Source: Carettochelys insculpta (lineage: Eukaryota; Chordata; Testudines; Carettochelyidae). From it: DNA of 64,000 nt. Below are positions 11,419-21,475 of the stretch, piece by piece (positions within the stretch are counted from its first letter, which is position 1; each line of letters begins with the position of its first letter). The notes beneath the pieces are model-generated. The model was given only the letters and a program-made list of their open reading frames with translations. It did no database searches and was not told where the DNA came from. Made by a program: the position numbers and the translations under genes. The DNA lies in the NCBI RefSeq assembly GCF_033958435.1, contig NC_134160.1:17471001-17535000 (forward strand), read 5' to 3'.

Positions 11419-12750
11419 AAGTGTTTCCCAAACTTCTCAGCATCATGCCCCCTTTTTGATTTTTGAGAAACCCTCACACCCCTCACCTCTTCTTCACGGT
11501 CATCCAACCCCCTTTAACAAAACATTCAATTTGTACCCCTACAGGTGGTATGAAATTTGAAATCTTTTTTTTTTATGGCAGTGGTCTCCAATCTTTTACA
11601 CCGAAGATCACTTTTTAAATGTTAGAGCAAGCCCCAGTACCCCACCCCTTTCTTGAGGCTCCGCTCTCTCTGTTCCCCTCCTCTCCATCATTTGCTGTCC
11701 CCAGTCTTTACTCATTGTTTCTGTGTTGAGACAGGAGCTCCAGGCTCTGGGGTGGGGATGAGGGATTTGGGTGTGGGAAGGGGTGAAAGGTACAAGATCT
11801 GGGAAGGAATTTGGGTGGAAGAAGGGTCGGAGAAGGGGCTGCCGGCTCAGGGAGGGGGCTCCAGGCTAGAGAGTGTTGGGATCAGGTGGAGTGTTGGGGT
11901 GCTGAGCAAACCACAGGCTGGTGGGAGTGAGGGTGCGGGAGTTCAGGTTGGGGTGTGTGAAGGGCTCAGGGCAGGGGGATTGGGAGTATGAAGGGCTCAG
12001 GGCACAGATTTGCAATGTGTGGATTATGCAGTAGTCTTGTGGCAGAAGACTGGGAGTGTGAGAGGCTCAAGATAGGGGGTTCCTGTGCATTGTAGGCTCA
12101 GGATTGAGGTGTGTGTGGGGATGCAGAGGGTATTATGATTCTGTGGCCAGGTGGGGGCTTGGTCCCATTTGGGGGCTCATTGGTCAGGCTTCATTTTTAA
12201 ATACCATATGTCCAGACACCACTCTGCCCTGGCTCCCCAGCTCCATAGGGGGAGGGTTGGTAGGACTGAAGTTCAAGGCCTCAGGCCAGATTAATTCTTC
12301 TGGGGGTCCAGGATTAGTGGAGTCTGTGGGCCCCTCTACACTCTGAGGTGGGGCCAAAACTGATGGATCCAGTGTTGGGACAGGGCTGCCAGTGAGTGGG
12401 CTCCAGCTGCAACCGCTCAGGGACCGTGCAGGTGCCGTGGGCAGCGAGCAGCAGGAAGCCAGCAGGAGGAAGGAGGTCACTGGTGGGTAACAGACCTGCC
12501 TTTTCAGAACATGTGGCAGCTGTTTGGGGAGGAGAAGCAGCACGGCACTTCCTGAGACGCTGGTTCTGACATGCAGCCGCGGGCCTTCCCCCTCACGCCG
12601 CAGGAAGCTGGTGCTATCTCCATTTTTGCAGAAGATAACACTGGCACCGGCTCTTTCTTGGGGTGGAGGGGATTGACCGGAGGGCTGGGTTGCCTTGTGC
12701 CCCTGCTGGAATTTCTTCACCCCCATGCCCCCCCCGTTTGGGAACCGATG
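11419..12750. mobile_element. hAT-like DNA transposon remnant, 1332 bp, inside CR1
   Basis: It is flanked by a perfect 8-bp direct repeat CTCTAGCA (11,411-11,418 and 12,751-12,758), the length made by hAT transposases. The ends are imperfect inverted repeats: left AAGTGTTTCCCAAACTT, right (minus strand) CATCGGTTCCCAAACGG. They resemble the CAGTGGTTCTCAAACTT hAT terminus. The interior (11,640-12,600) is purine-biased filler with GGGTGTGGG and GGGCTCAGG words and no recognisable transposase. A second hAT-like start (CAGTGGTCTCCAATCTTTT) at 11,580 hints at further nesting. Confidence 0.75.
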
Positions 12751-12830
12751 CTCTAGCATATTAGGGAGGCATGATTTCTCTTTACAAAAACCATGTTGAC
12801 TTTTTCCCAACAAGGTATGTTCCATCTATA

Positions 12831-13198
12831 GCTGGGCCTACATGTGCCCCCTCCTTTTGGAGGGGGCATGTTAATGAGGCAATTTGGAAGATGCTAATGG
12901 GGTGCTGACATACATATGCAGCGCCTCATTAGCATCATGGCAGCCGCCCGTAATTTGAAAATGCTGCTTTCAGAATGCATGCCACCTGTGCAGACGGGGT
13001 CTTTCAGAAGTACCCCCAGGCTTTGAAACCCCTCCTTCCTGTTTGGTTTTAGGAAAAAGGGGCTTTTGCAGCCAGAGAAGACCCCATCTACATGGGAGGT
13101 GTGCGTTCCAAAAGTGACACTTTCGCATGAGGTATCATGTCAGTACCTAATTAGCATCTTCTGAACTGCTTCATTAACATGCCCCCTCCAAAAGGAAT
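12831..13198. mobile_element. Type III MITE, second copy, inside CR1 copy B
   Basis: It shares the GTGCCCCCTCCTTTTGGAGG hairpin, CATGTTAATGAGGCA, CCTCATTAGCAT and the inverted right end CATTAACATGCCCCCTCCAA with the element at 3213-3646. The outermost TIR bases are eroded. It lies within CR1 sequence that is continuous in copy C (TCATCTCTGGGTCTGACAAT at 18,306-18,325). Confidence 0.75.
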
Positions 13199-13643
13199 GT
13201 GTCTGACAATTCTATTCTTTACTGTAGTTTCAACCAAGTTTCCCAGTATTTATATTAGATTTACCAGCCTGTAATTGCCAGGATCACTTCTGGAGGCCTT
13301 TTAAAATATTGGTGACACATTAACTATCTTGTGGTCGTTAGGTACAGGACATGATTTGAAGGATAGATCACAAAACGCTAGTTAACAGTTTCACATTTCA
13401 GTTCTTTCAGAACTCTTGGGTGAATGCCATCTGATCCTGATGACTTGTTACTGTTAAGCTTGTCAATTTGTTCCAAAACATCCTCTAATGACACCTCAGT
13501 CTTGGACAGTTCATCAGATACGTCACCTAAAAAGAATGGCTCAGGTTTGGGAATCTCCCCAACATCCTCAACTGTGGAGACCGAAGCAAAGAATTTATTT
13601 GGTTTCTCTGCAGTAACCTTATTGTCTTTGCTTGCTCCTTTAG

Positions 13644-14403
13644 AAAAATCAGTTGGGGACCACACCAGCGAGAGGAAAGAACAAACAAATAGATGAAGAA
13701 AAAACAAAGCACAAAGGTTCAGCCCTCACAGATGTGCCCCCAACTGAGATACCTCACTCCCCCGGCACTTCAGCTCCAGGGGCCAGGGCGGGAGGGAGAG
13801 GAGGGAGAATCAAGGTTCAGGGCTTCCCATTGGTCAAAGTAACTCTTTTGGGGGTACTGGGGCTAGTAGATTTTGTGAGCTCCCTCAAGGTCTTGGGTGA
13901 AGCCAAAAATGAGAGGTTTGGTGTTCTGGAGAGGGCTGTCGGGGCTGGGATAGGGATGGGGTGAGGTCTGGGCAGGAGGGAGGCTGCAGGTGCAGGCTGG
14001 TGTGCAGGGTCTTGGCTGGGACGGGCTGGTATACGTGAGGGCAATGGGGGGTGGGGGCAGTTACCTGGCTTTACACCTGCCCCCCACTGTTCCCAGGCAC
14101 CATGTCCAAGGCATGGCCTGCCACTGCTCCCATTGGCCATGATCCTGGCATGGGAAGAGTGGGGAAAGCCTTCAGCCAGGGGAGGGGGAGCAGCAGTGTG
14201 CAGGCCTCACAAGCCAGACCCCACAGCGAGTCTCAGGGCTTCCTTCTCCCCTCCTGCAGCAGGAAGCTCTCCCCGGTGTGCCAGCCTCATGGGGCGGGGC
14301 GTGAAGCAGAGCAGCAGCGTGGTCTCCGGGCTGCAGAGGGGAGGGCTGAGCACAAAGGGTGACCCACTTGCAAGGCCGCCGCAGATCAGTTTGAGAACCA
14401 CTG
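13644..14403. mobile_element. Probable hAT-like remnant, right end preserved
   Basis: CR1 copy B stops at about 13,643. From there a GC-rich, non-coding block runs to GATCAGTTTGAGAACCACTG (ending 14,403), a hAT-type right terminus. The left terminus and an 8-bp duplication are not evident, so only the right end is supported. Confidence 0.45.
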
Positions 14404-14940
14404 GACTGGATGGCTGTGATACTCCTTTCTGGTGCTAAGGTCTATGCATTGGAGAAAGGGAGCTCTCAGAAACAGGGATAATGGACCAGCTGGAGATGGG
14501 TGGGTCGTTTCTCATCCTCCAATCCAAAGGGAATAGCTCAGCTGCTGACCAAAATCTACTGAATGCAGCGCACTGCACAATCACGGTACTATCCCAAAGG
14601 GCAGAAACATGACCACTGCTGGAACAGCTCTGTTAAAACGTGTGATGGACAATCCCAGGAGTTACCAACCAATCAATCTTTGTTCAAGGAAAAACTAATA
14701 AGGAAATAAGCAACCAGCAATAACGCTTCAAAAGTGGCAAGTGCACATTAAATTCCATTATTAACTTGCTGCTCATATTAGTGAGATCAGCTGAAATAGG
14801 GGGAAACAGCATAGCTGTATTTCATTGCTTTCCAAAACCCCTTTTGGCAGAATCTACCTATTGAATTTCTCTATCTGTTAATATTTGTGGCGCTGATAGA
14901 TGTGAACTGCGAGTAACAAATAATTACGCTGGAATCCTAA
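14404..14940. other. No recognised feature
   Basis: About 540 bases with no ORF, repeat or motif that I can name. Confidence 0.45.
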
Positions 14941-15523
14941 AGCAATTATAATGACCGATGAAAATTTAATAGATCAAGAATGGAATAAGAAAAGGTTGTG
15001 TAATGTCACTGGCTTTACTCAACATTTATAACAAGTGTTTGAGAAAAGGAATCAAAAAAACAGAAGAAGGTATTAAAACAAATGCAAATGGGTTAATAAT
15101 ATTCAATATGCAGATGACACAGTACTGTTGATTGATTCAGAAGAAGTTCTGATGAAGTTAGTGCAGATTATACACGAATAGGGCATATAGTCTAGAGATG
15201 AATGTGAAGAGGACTATACAAGTATCTTTGGAAAGCATTCAAGATTACTGTGACTGACACAGCCATACAACCACTGAGAAATTGTTGTCACTTAGGAAGC
15301 ATCATTGCAAAAACTACAAGATTGATTATTAAATTTTATTAATATTGAATATTAAGTCAGCATCAGAACAGCACCAGTGAAAGAGACAATCAGAAAGAAT
15401 ACATTTATGAAGACAAGGGACGTAATCTGAAGACTCAGTTCCTTCCCTTCGAATTATACGCTGTGTCTGTTAAATGATCGTTGTGAAACATAGACATTCA
15501 AACAACTGATATTGAAAATCTGA
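14941..15523 (+). mobile_element. Heavily decayed LINE RT relic
   Basis: Plus-strand reading recovers IQYADDTVLLIDSEE (about 15,102-15,150), a reverse-transcriptase [FY]ADD core. Later fragments read like the C-terminal region (CETWTF near 15,486; HLGSI-like near 15,292). Many stops and frameshifts are present. An LTR was inserted into its 3' side at 15,524. Confidence 0.6.
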
Positions 15524-16675
15524 TGTAAGGAATGTGCCAGCAGGAGGTGTTGTCTGTTGTAAACAACAGGTTGTTGTAAAGTGACAATTTATGCTATCGC
15601 TCAGTGTAAGAATTGCGGTGTCTCAGCAATGCTTGAAGTTTTGTGGGGGTACAGGGCAGTCATCACTACTGTGTAAGATATGGACTACAGAGCGCTCCCC
15701 CACAAAGCAGTGTGTGCGTAAAAAAGCGGGAGGTATAGTGCTTTAACCAGCTGCCTGAAAGCCTTTTGGCTATATAGCTGTAAGGCTGGTTTGACTAGTT
15801 CCCCCCACAGTGTTCACAGGCAGATCTAAAGATGGGTCTATAGTCATGTGATGGGGTTCTGGGGTCCCCCAAGCTCTGCACCCTGTCCGCAGGCAGGAGA
15901 GTCTTTTACTCAGTAGGAAAACAGCGGGTTTATTAGCCGACAGGCCACAGCATCATACAGAGGAGTCAGTACAGCCGGCAGAGACAGCCAGTTTCATCCA
16001 TGTTGGGGAGAGGAGGCCCCGAGGGGCCCCCAGAGCTGGGGCCTGGCCCCCTCCTTTGTCTCTCTCTCTCTCCCAGCCCAGACTAACCGCTTCCAACTCC
16101 CAGTTCCAATTCAAACCCCTCAGGCTCCACCTCCTCCTTTGTCTGCCGTACAAAGGTGTTACCTGGTCGTCAGGGTTACCCTCAGCAGGAGCCCCACACC
16201 CTCTGTGAGCCACTCACACACACAGAGGTATCCCCCACTCCATCACAAGTCATTCTGTGAGAAACCACTTTGGTGGCTACTGAGATGCTGTGGCTAGGCC
16301 CAGAGCTGAGTGCCACTATGCGCTGAAATCACTGAGAGCTGGAATCACAGGGTTTTGCCTACAGCAAAACCCACAAGACAGCAGCGGGCGGATGACCAGC
16401 AGAAGGAGCAGCAGATGGATGGCAGGCGTTAAGTGTGGATGGCCAGTGGGAGGAGCGGCAGACAGCCGGTAGGAGGAGCAGCGGGCGGCTGGCAAGTGCG
16501 GCGAGCCAGTGGGACAGCTGGCAGGGAGCAAGCGGAAAATGCCAGACTAGCATGCAGGGGGCAGTGCCTCAGGTTCAGTGAGGGAATGCATCAGGGTGGT
16601 GTGTCAGGGCCTGCACGAACTGGACTGAGTTGTAAGTGGGGCATTTGAAAGTGGGGTATGAAGAAAGTTTGTGTG
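15524..16675 (+). repeat. LTR of an endogenous retrovirus-like element (copy 1), interrupted
   Basis: It starts TGTAAGGAATGTGCCAGC and matches the longer copy at 50,858-51,989 over several blocks: TTGTTGTAAAGTSACAATTTAT, GGTTTGACTRGTTC, GAGATGCTGTGG, TCACAGGGTTTTGCC-like wording, then AGTTGTAAGTGG. The shared blocks resume on either side of a solo LTR (15,847-16,247). The copy is cut short at about 16,675, where a LINE begins. A GC-rich imperfect minisatellite (GGAGCAGCAG/GGATGGC units) lies at 16,383-16,530. No internal retroviral genes adjoin it. Assignment as an LTR is inferred from copy 2. Confidence 0.6.
15847..16247 (-). repeat. Solo LTR (401 bp) with AGTCA target duplication
   Basis: The boundaries are exact. 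The element starts TGTGATGGGG and ends CCATCACA on the plus strand, with the 5-bp direct repeat AGTCA on both sides (15,842-15,846 and 16,248-16,252). Minus-strand reading contains an AATAAA polyadenylation signal (CTAATAAACCCGC) about 70 bases before the end, so the LTR points to the minus strand. It lies inside the older LTR 15,524-16,675. The internal region was lost by LTR-LTR recombination, as is usual for solo LTRs. Confidence 0.85.
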
Positions 16676-16679
16676 TGTG

Positions 16680-17985
16680 GATTGACTGGAATGTTCAGAC
16701 CATGTATCACGTGGGGAAGACAGCACAGATTGCAGCTGAGATGAAGCAGTACAGGTTTGCAGTTTTAGACTTGTGTGAGACAAGATGGACGCAATCTGGG
16801 CAGCTACATCTGGCAACAGGTGAAACCCTCATCTATCAGTGTATGAAGAAGAGGGCGCACCCCACTCAGAAGGTGTGGGCTTGATGTTATCAAGAGAGGC
16901 AGCTGGTGCTTTAATGGAGTGGACGGCAGTGTCATCCTGCATCATCACAACCAGATTCTACACCAAAGTGCAAAAGATACTAACTGTGCAGTGTTATGCA
17001 CCAACCAACAAAGCAGCTGAGGACTGTAACACAGACGTCTGTGAAAAAACTACAAAATGTTGTGAACCAGAAACCAAAGGATATTTTGATTTTGATGAGC
17101 GACTTCAGTGTGCAAATTGGAAGCATAAATACAGGCAGAGAACAGACAATGGGAAAAGAAGGCCTAGGCAACATGAATGAAAAAGGAGAGTGTGTCAGTG
17201 ACTTTTGCTGACGATGTTGCCCTTCTTTCACACCGACATGCTAGCTTGGAAGAAAAGATTGCAGCACTAAACAAAGCTGCCTCAATGACTGGACTGAGTA
17301 TTAACAGGGGGAGACCAAGACAATGAGGGTCAACCAGTCCAACAACAATGTCATCATACTGGAAGGGGATGACCTGGAAGATATGTGGAGCAGTTCACCT
17401 ACTTAGGGAGTATTAGGGGCAGAGAAAGAGGAACAGATAATGATATCACTGCCAGGACAGGGAAAGCAACAGCTATATTCAAGACTCTGCCTCCCATATA
17501 GAGTTCACAGATAATATCTGCAAATATGAAACGGTGGGTCTTCAACACAAATGGGAAGAGTGGGCTCTTGCCTGGATGTGAGACCTGGTGTACTTAAAAG
17601 TCTTCAAATCCCAAGCTACAGACATTCATAAGCAGATGCCTGAGGCACATCCTTCACATCAACTGGCAAGACTTGGTCATAAATGAGGAGCTTTGAAACA
17701 GAGCAGGACAAGAACCACTTCACATTCAAATCAAGAGAAGAAAGTGGGGATGGCCAGGCCACACTCACAGAAAACCTTCATCCAGCCTAGTCCATCAAGC
17801 TCTCACATGGAACCTGCAAGGAAAACACAGAAGAGGAAGACCTTGAACAACTTGGAGAGGATCTACTGAGATTGCAGGACAACAACTGGGGTACTCCTGG
17901 GGTCAGCTAGAAGTTTTGTTCTGAGACAGTGAAGTGGAGGAGACTTGTAGATGACATATGCTCCTCCTGGAGTACAAGGGTTTAA
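16680..17985 (+). mobile_element. LINE relic: endonuclease N-terminus joined to RT C-terminus
   Basis: 16,683 onward reads WNVQTMYHVGKTAQIAAEMK and LDLCETRWTQSGQ, the start of an apurinic-type endonuclease. VQCYAPTNKAAEDCNTDV follows at about 16,980. From 17,207 it reads ADDVALLSHRHASLEEKI and then C-terminal RT wording in several frames (GHTLRKP-like at 17,757, RGRPRNTWR-like at 17,832). The central endonuclease and most of the RT are deleted. Dead copy. Confidence 0.72.
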
Positions 17986-18363
17986 ATCAAGTCACTGTAC
18001 CTAGTACAGATGTCAGGACACCACTAGTTACTTTGCTCCCTTCTGAAAACTGGTAGGTTATTCTTACCCTTTTTCCCCTGTCTTCTAACCAGCTACTGAT
18101 CACAGAAAGTGCCTTCCCTCTCATCTGATGACGGCTTATTTTGCATAAGAGCATTTGATGAGGGGAATCTAAGTACACTGTATCCATTGGATTCCCCTTG
18201 CCAACATACTTGTTGACTGTCTCAAAGAATGCTACAGGACTAGATCGGTGTGGCTTGATTTCCCATTTCAAAAACTATGTTGACTCTTTCCCAACAAATT
18301 GTGTTCATCTCTGGGTCTGACAATTCTGTTCTTTACTAGTTTCAATCACTTTCCCTGGTACTG

Positions 18364-18534
18364 TCAAAACAAAAAAGCAGTCATGTAGCACTTTAAAGAC
18401 TAACAAAATAATTTATTAGGTGATAAGCTTTCGTGGGACAGACCCACTTCTTCAGACCGTTGCCAGACCAGAACAGACTCAATATTTAAGGCACAGAGAA
18501 CCAAAAATAATAATCAAGGTTGACAAATCAGAAA
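18364..18534 (-). repeat. Left inverted arm of the Penelope-like element
   Basis: This is the reverse complement of the 3' tail at 20,163-20,327, with roughly 90% identity by eye. On the minus strand it reads GAAGAAGTGGGTCTGTCCCA, then ACGAAAGCTTATCACCTAAT. It makes the whole element a 1.6-kb core between inverted repeats. Confidence 0.85.
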
Positions 18535-18559
18535 AAAAATTATCAAGCAGAATAGATTT

Positions 18560-19252
18560 GTGGAGATAGCTGGAGATACCACTGACTTTCTGAGGAAATT
18601 ACAAAACATTGGAAAAGTTCCTGACAACAGCATCCTTGCCACCATGGATGTAGAGGCTCTGTACACTAATATTCCACACGAAGACGGATTACAAGCGATC
18701 AGCAATACCATCCCTGATGTCTCCACAGCCAGTCTGGTGTCTGACCTCTGTAAGTTTGTTCTCACCCACAATTATTTCCAATTTGGGGACAATTTATACC
18801 TCCAGATAAGTGGAACTGCTATAGGCACCTGCACGGCCCCACAATATGCTAATATATTTATGGCGGGCCTGGAACAACGATTCCTCAGCTCTCGTCCCCT
18901 ACTAACCCTCCTCTACTTCAGATACATCGATGACATCTTTATAATTTGGACCTATGGTACAGAGTCTCTAGAAGAATTCCACAGGGACTTTAACAATCTG
19001 CACCCCACCATCAGCTTATGCCTCGATTACTCCACGCAAGAAATACATTTCCTGGACACTACAGTACAAATCAAGGATGGCCTAATTGGTACCACACTCT
19101 ACTGGAAACCCACTGATTGCTACACTTACCTAAACACTTCTAGTTTCCATCCTGCACACATAACTAGATCCATTGTTTACAGTCAAGCCCTTAGGTACAA
19201 TCGCATTTACTCTGATCCTACTGACAGAGACCAAAAACTACAAGATCTTTAA
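18560..19252 (+). pseudogene. Penelope-type reverse transcriptase (partial)
   Basis: An open frame of 230 codons. Motif A is ATMDVEALYTNIPH with Asp30. Motif B is GTAIGTCTAPQYANIFM (85-101). Motif C is RYIDDIF with Asp124-Asp125, followed by the conserved LHPTISLCLDYSTQEIHFLD and the TLYWKPTDCYTYLNTSSFHP segment. These are signatures of Penelope-like reverse transcriptases, which are related to telomerase RT. The catalytic residues are intact. The frame lacks the N-terminal part and stops at a TAA (19,250). The following sequence shows coding wording in other frames, so this is a broken gene. The Met at 18,560 is not a natural start. Confidence 0.88.
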
Positions 19253-19684
19253 CAAGTATTCATAAACCTGAATTACCCACCAGGAGAAATAAAAAAAAAA
19301 AAACCAAATCGACAGGGCCAGACGAATACCCAGAGACCAGCTACTCCAAGATAAGCACAAAAAAGCCAAGAACAGAACACCACTGGTCATTACTTCCAGC
19401 CCCCAACTCAAATACTGCAACACATTATTAAAGACCTACAGCTTATCCTTAATCAGGATGCCACACTCCAGAAGGCCCTAGGTGACAGGCCTGTTCTCTC
19501 CTACAGGCAACCTCCCAACCTTATGAGGATTCTCACAAACAGCCACAGTCTATACTGCAGGAACACCAATCCTGGGACTTTTCCTTGCAACAAAGCCCAT
19601 TGCCAGCTTTGTCCACATATCTTTTCTGGAGATACATCACTGGACCTAACTAGGTTAGTCACAGAATCACAGGCACATTCTCAT

Positions 19685-19910
19685 GTTCCTCAACTAACAT
19701 CATATATGCCATCATGTGCCAGCAATGCCCAGATGCTTTGTATATTGGACAGACTTCAAACTCCCTCAGACAAAGAGTTAATGGGAACAAAACAGACATC
19801 AAAACACTCCTGATTCACAAACCAGTTAGTCTACATTTTAATGGAGTGGGCCATTCTGTTAATGACTTAAGAGTTTTCAACTTATTGAAGAAGAATTTTC
19901 ACACTGCTTT
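19685..19910 (+). pseudogene. GIY-YIG endonuclease domain of the Penelope-like element (broken)
   Basis: The frame reads IIYAIMCQQCPDALYIGQTS then LRQRVNGNKTDIKT and HKPVSLHFNGVGHSVNDLRV. The YAI...LYIGQT spacing is the GIY-YIG nuclease core of Penelope-like proteins, with the Cys pair CQQC typical of the family. This domain nicks the target DNA. Upstream it is out of frame with the RT. Downstream it is cut at codon ALER by a 74-bp nested insertion. Confidence 0.82.
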
Positions 19911-19916
19911 GGAAAG

Positions 19917-19990
19917 GTTATTATTATTATTATTATACCTAATAAACTATTTTGCTACTCTTTAAAGTGCTACTTGACTGCTTTTTGTTT
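19917..19990 (+). mobile_element. 74-bp Penelope tail nested inside the Penelope endonuclease
   Basis: A short (TTA)n run followed by the family's own 3' tail (TAATAAACTATTTTGCTACT, then CTTTAAAGTGCTACTTGACTG). It is flanked by a perfect 12-bp duplication TGCTTTGGAAAG (19,905-19,916 and 19,991-20,002). Comparison with the copy at 52,039-52,588, which is uninterrupted here, confirms that this is an insertion. Confidence 0.85.
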
Positions 19991-20985
19991 TGCTTTGGAA
20001 AGAGAGACTGCTGGTCTCTCTTTCATATTCAAATTTGACACATTAACACAATTTTCTAAGTCACTATAGGGGCGATTTTGCATACTTGGCTTAATCTCAT
20101 TCTTGACTCCCCACCCTCTGCCCCTCCACTCTCTGGTTGGCTCACCTTGATAATTTTTTTTCTGATTTGTCAACCTTGATTACTATTTTTGTCTCTATGC
20201 CTTACATATTGAGTCTGTTCTGGTATGGCTATGGTCTGAAGAAGTGGGTCTGTCCCACGAAAGCTCACCTAATAAATTACTTTGTTAGTCTTTAAAGTGC
20301 TACTTTACTGCTTTTTTGTTTTGATAGTATATAGACTAGCACGGCTTTCTCTCTGTTATTAATCTACTGGTACTGAAGTTGGGTTTACCAGCTTGTAACT
20401 GCCTGGATTGCCTCAGAAGCCTTTTTTTGAAAAAAAAAATATTTGGATCACATTAACTATCTTCTAATCATCTGGTACAGAAGCTGATTTAAAGGATAGG
20501 TTACAAACCATAGTTAGCAGTTTTGAAATTTAATGTTTGAGTTATTTCTGTAACTCTTGGGTGAATTTCATCATGTCCTGGTGACTTACTACAGTTTAAT
20601 TTCTCTCTTTATTCCAAAATTTCCTGTAGTGACACTTCAGTCTGGAATAATTTCTCAGATTTGTCACTTAAAACAAATGGCTCAGGTTTGAGAATCTTGC
20701 TCACATCCTGTCTTGAAGAGCAATGCAAAGAAGGTATTTAGTTTCCCTGCAGTGGCCTTATCTTCCCTGAGTGCTCCATTAGCAAATCTATTGTTCAGTA
20801 GCCCCACGGTATATTTAGCAGGCTTCTGATGTATTTAAGTTTTTTTTTTTTGTGTTACTTTTTGAGTCTTTGGCCAGCTGTACTTCAAATTCTTCTTTGC
20901 CCTTCCTGAATATATTTCTACACCTTTATAGGATTTTTTTTTTTTTATTATTTACGCTGTGATAGCATGGACCACAACCCCGTTA

Positions 20986-21287
20986 TTCTAGGTATTGCAT
21001 TGGCACTGTAAAGCTTGTAATCTTATTACTCTGCTTAGACCCTGGCCCACTGGGGGAGAGTTAGCATGTAACTTATGGAAAGCTGTCATATCATGAGTTC
21101 ATTTTACATATATGAAAAATGATCCAGGTGCCACTGAAGACAGCTCCGTGCCCATCAATGGTCAAAAATGAGTAAAATGTTAGCCCATAGAGAAACAGCT
21201 AAATAATAAAAGAAAATATTGTAATGCCATCATCCAAGCTAAAGGTGTGTTCTCATTCTTCATTTCAGCACTATTCACCTTGGCTTT
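20986..21287. other. No recognised feature
   Basis: About 300 bases of AT-rich sequence without a named repeat or ORF. Confidence 0.45.
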
Positions 21288-21475
21288 AGGGTTACCTCTA
21301 CAATGCAATAAAATACACGACCACGGCCCCCCACTTCCAGAAGGGGCATGGTAATGAGTGGAGCAGAAGATGCAAATGAGGCACAAATTAAAATATCTTG
21401 CTCCTCATTTGCATGTTCCGTTCTGCTCATTGCCATGCCCCTTCCGGAAGAGGAGGGACAGTGTGGATGTGGCCC
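21288..21475. mobile_element. Foldback MITE with GGAAGGGGCATGGNAATGAG arms (type IV)
   Basis: A near-perfect foldback of about 190 bp. The left arm has CACTTCCAGAAGGGGCATGG and AATGAGTGGAGCAGAAGATG, then CAAATGAGG. The right arm is its inverse (CCTCATTTGCATGTTCCGTT, CTGCTCATTGCCATGCCCCT, TCCGGAAG). The ends AGGGTTACCTCTAC and, inverted, GGGCCACATCCACAC resemble the GGCTACGTCTACAC terminus of other MITEs here. Confidence 0.7.

Larger units (their letters stand above)
11041..13643 (-). mobile_element. CR1 LINE, minus strand (copy B), split twice
   Basis: 11,093-11,446 (minus) gives RT core wording: VFVYLDFQKAFDKVPHQGL, SVGINGQFSEWTEVTNSVPQ, PILFNIFINDLEKGVN. 12,759-12,830 and 13,199-13,643 hold the upstream part (NKFFASVSTVEDVGEI, LEQIDKLNSNKSSGSDGIHP, RVLKELK). 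A hAT-like transposon (11,419-12,750) and a MITE (12,831-13,198) interrupt it. In the related copy C, the sequence across these points is continuous. Inactive. Confidence 0.87.
18364..20366 (+). mobile_element. Penelope-like retroelement (RT + GIY-YIG), 2 kb
   Basis: The element is flanked by the 9-bp direct repeat CTGGTACTG (18,355-18,363 and 20,367-20,375), inside CR1 copy C. It carries a Penelope-type reverse transcriptase (18,560-19,252) and a GIY-YIG endonuclease remnant (19,685-19,910). Its two ends are inverted copies of each other: 18,364-18,534 is the reverse complement of 20,163-20,327, as in other Penelope-like elements whose 5' end carries an inverted partial copy. The tail contains GAAGAAGTGGGTCTGTCCCA and TTAGTCTTTAAAGTGCTACT. 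The N-terminal RT region is missing, and frameshifts break the region between RT and endonuclease. Confidence 0.9.
17986..20985 (-). mobile_element. CR1 LINE, minus strand (copy C), split by a Penelope-like element
   Basis: 17,987-18,271 (minus) gives VNKYVGKGNPMDTVYLD, MRGKALSVISSWLEDRGKRV and ITYQFSEGSKVTSGV, all CR1 RT wording. After the Penelope insertion, 20,376-20,985 continues with the upstream part of the ORF; its non-coding-strand wording parallels 13,260-13,640 of copy B (TTTACCAGC.TGTAA.TGCC, CATTAACTATCTT, GAACTCTTGGGTGAAT-like). The two halves meet at the 9-bp duplication CTGGTACTG. Confidence 0.85.
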
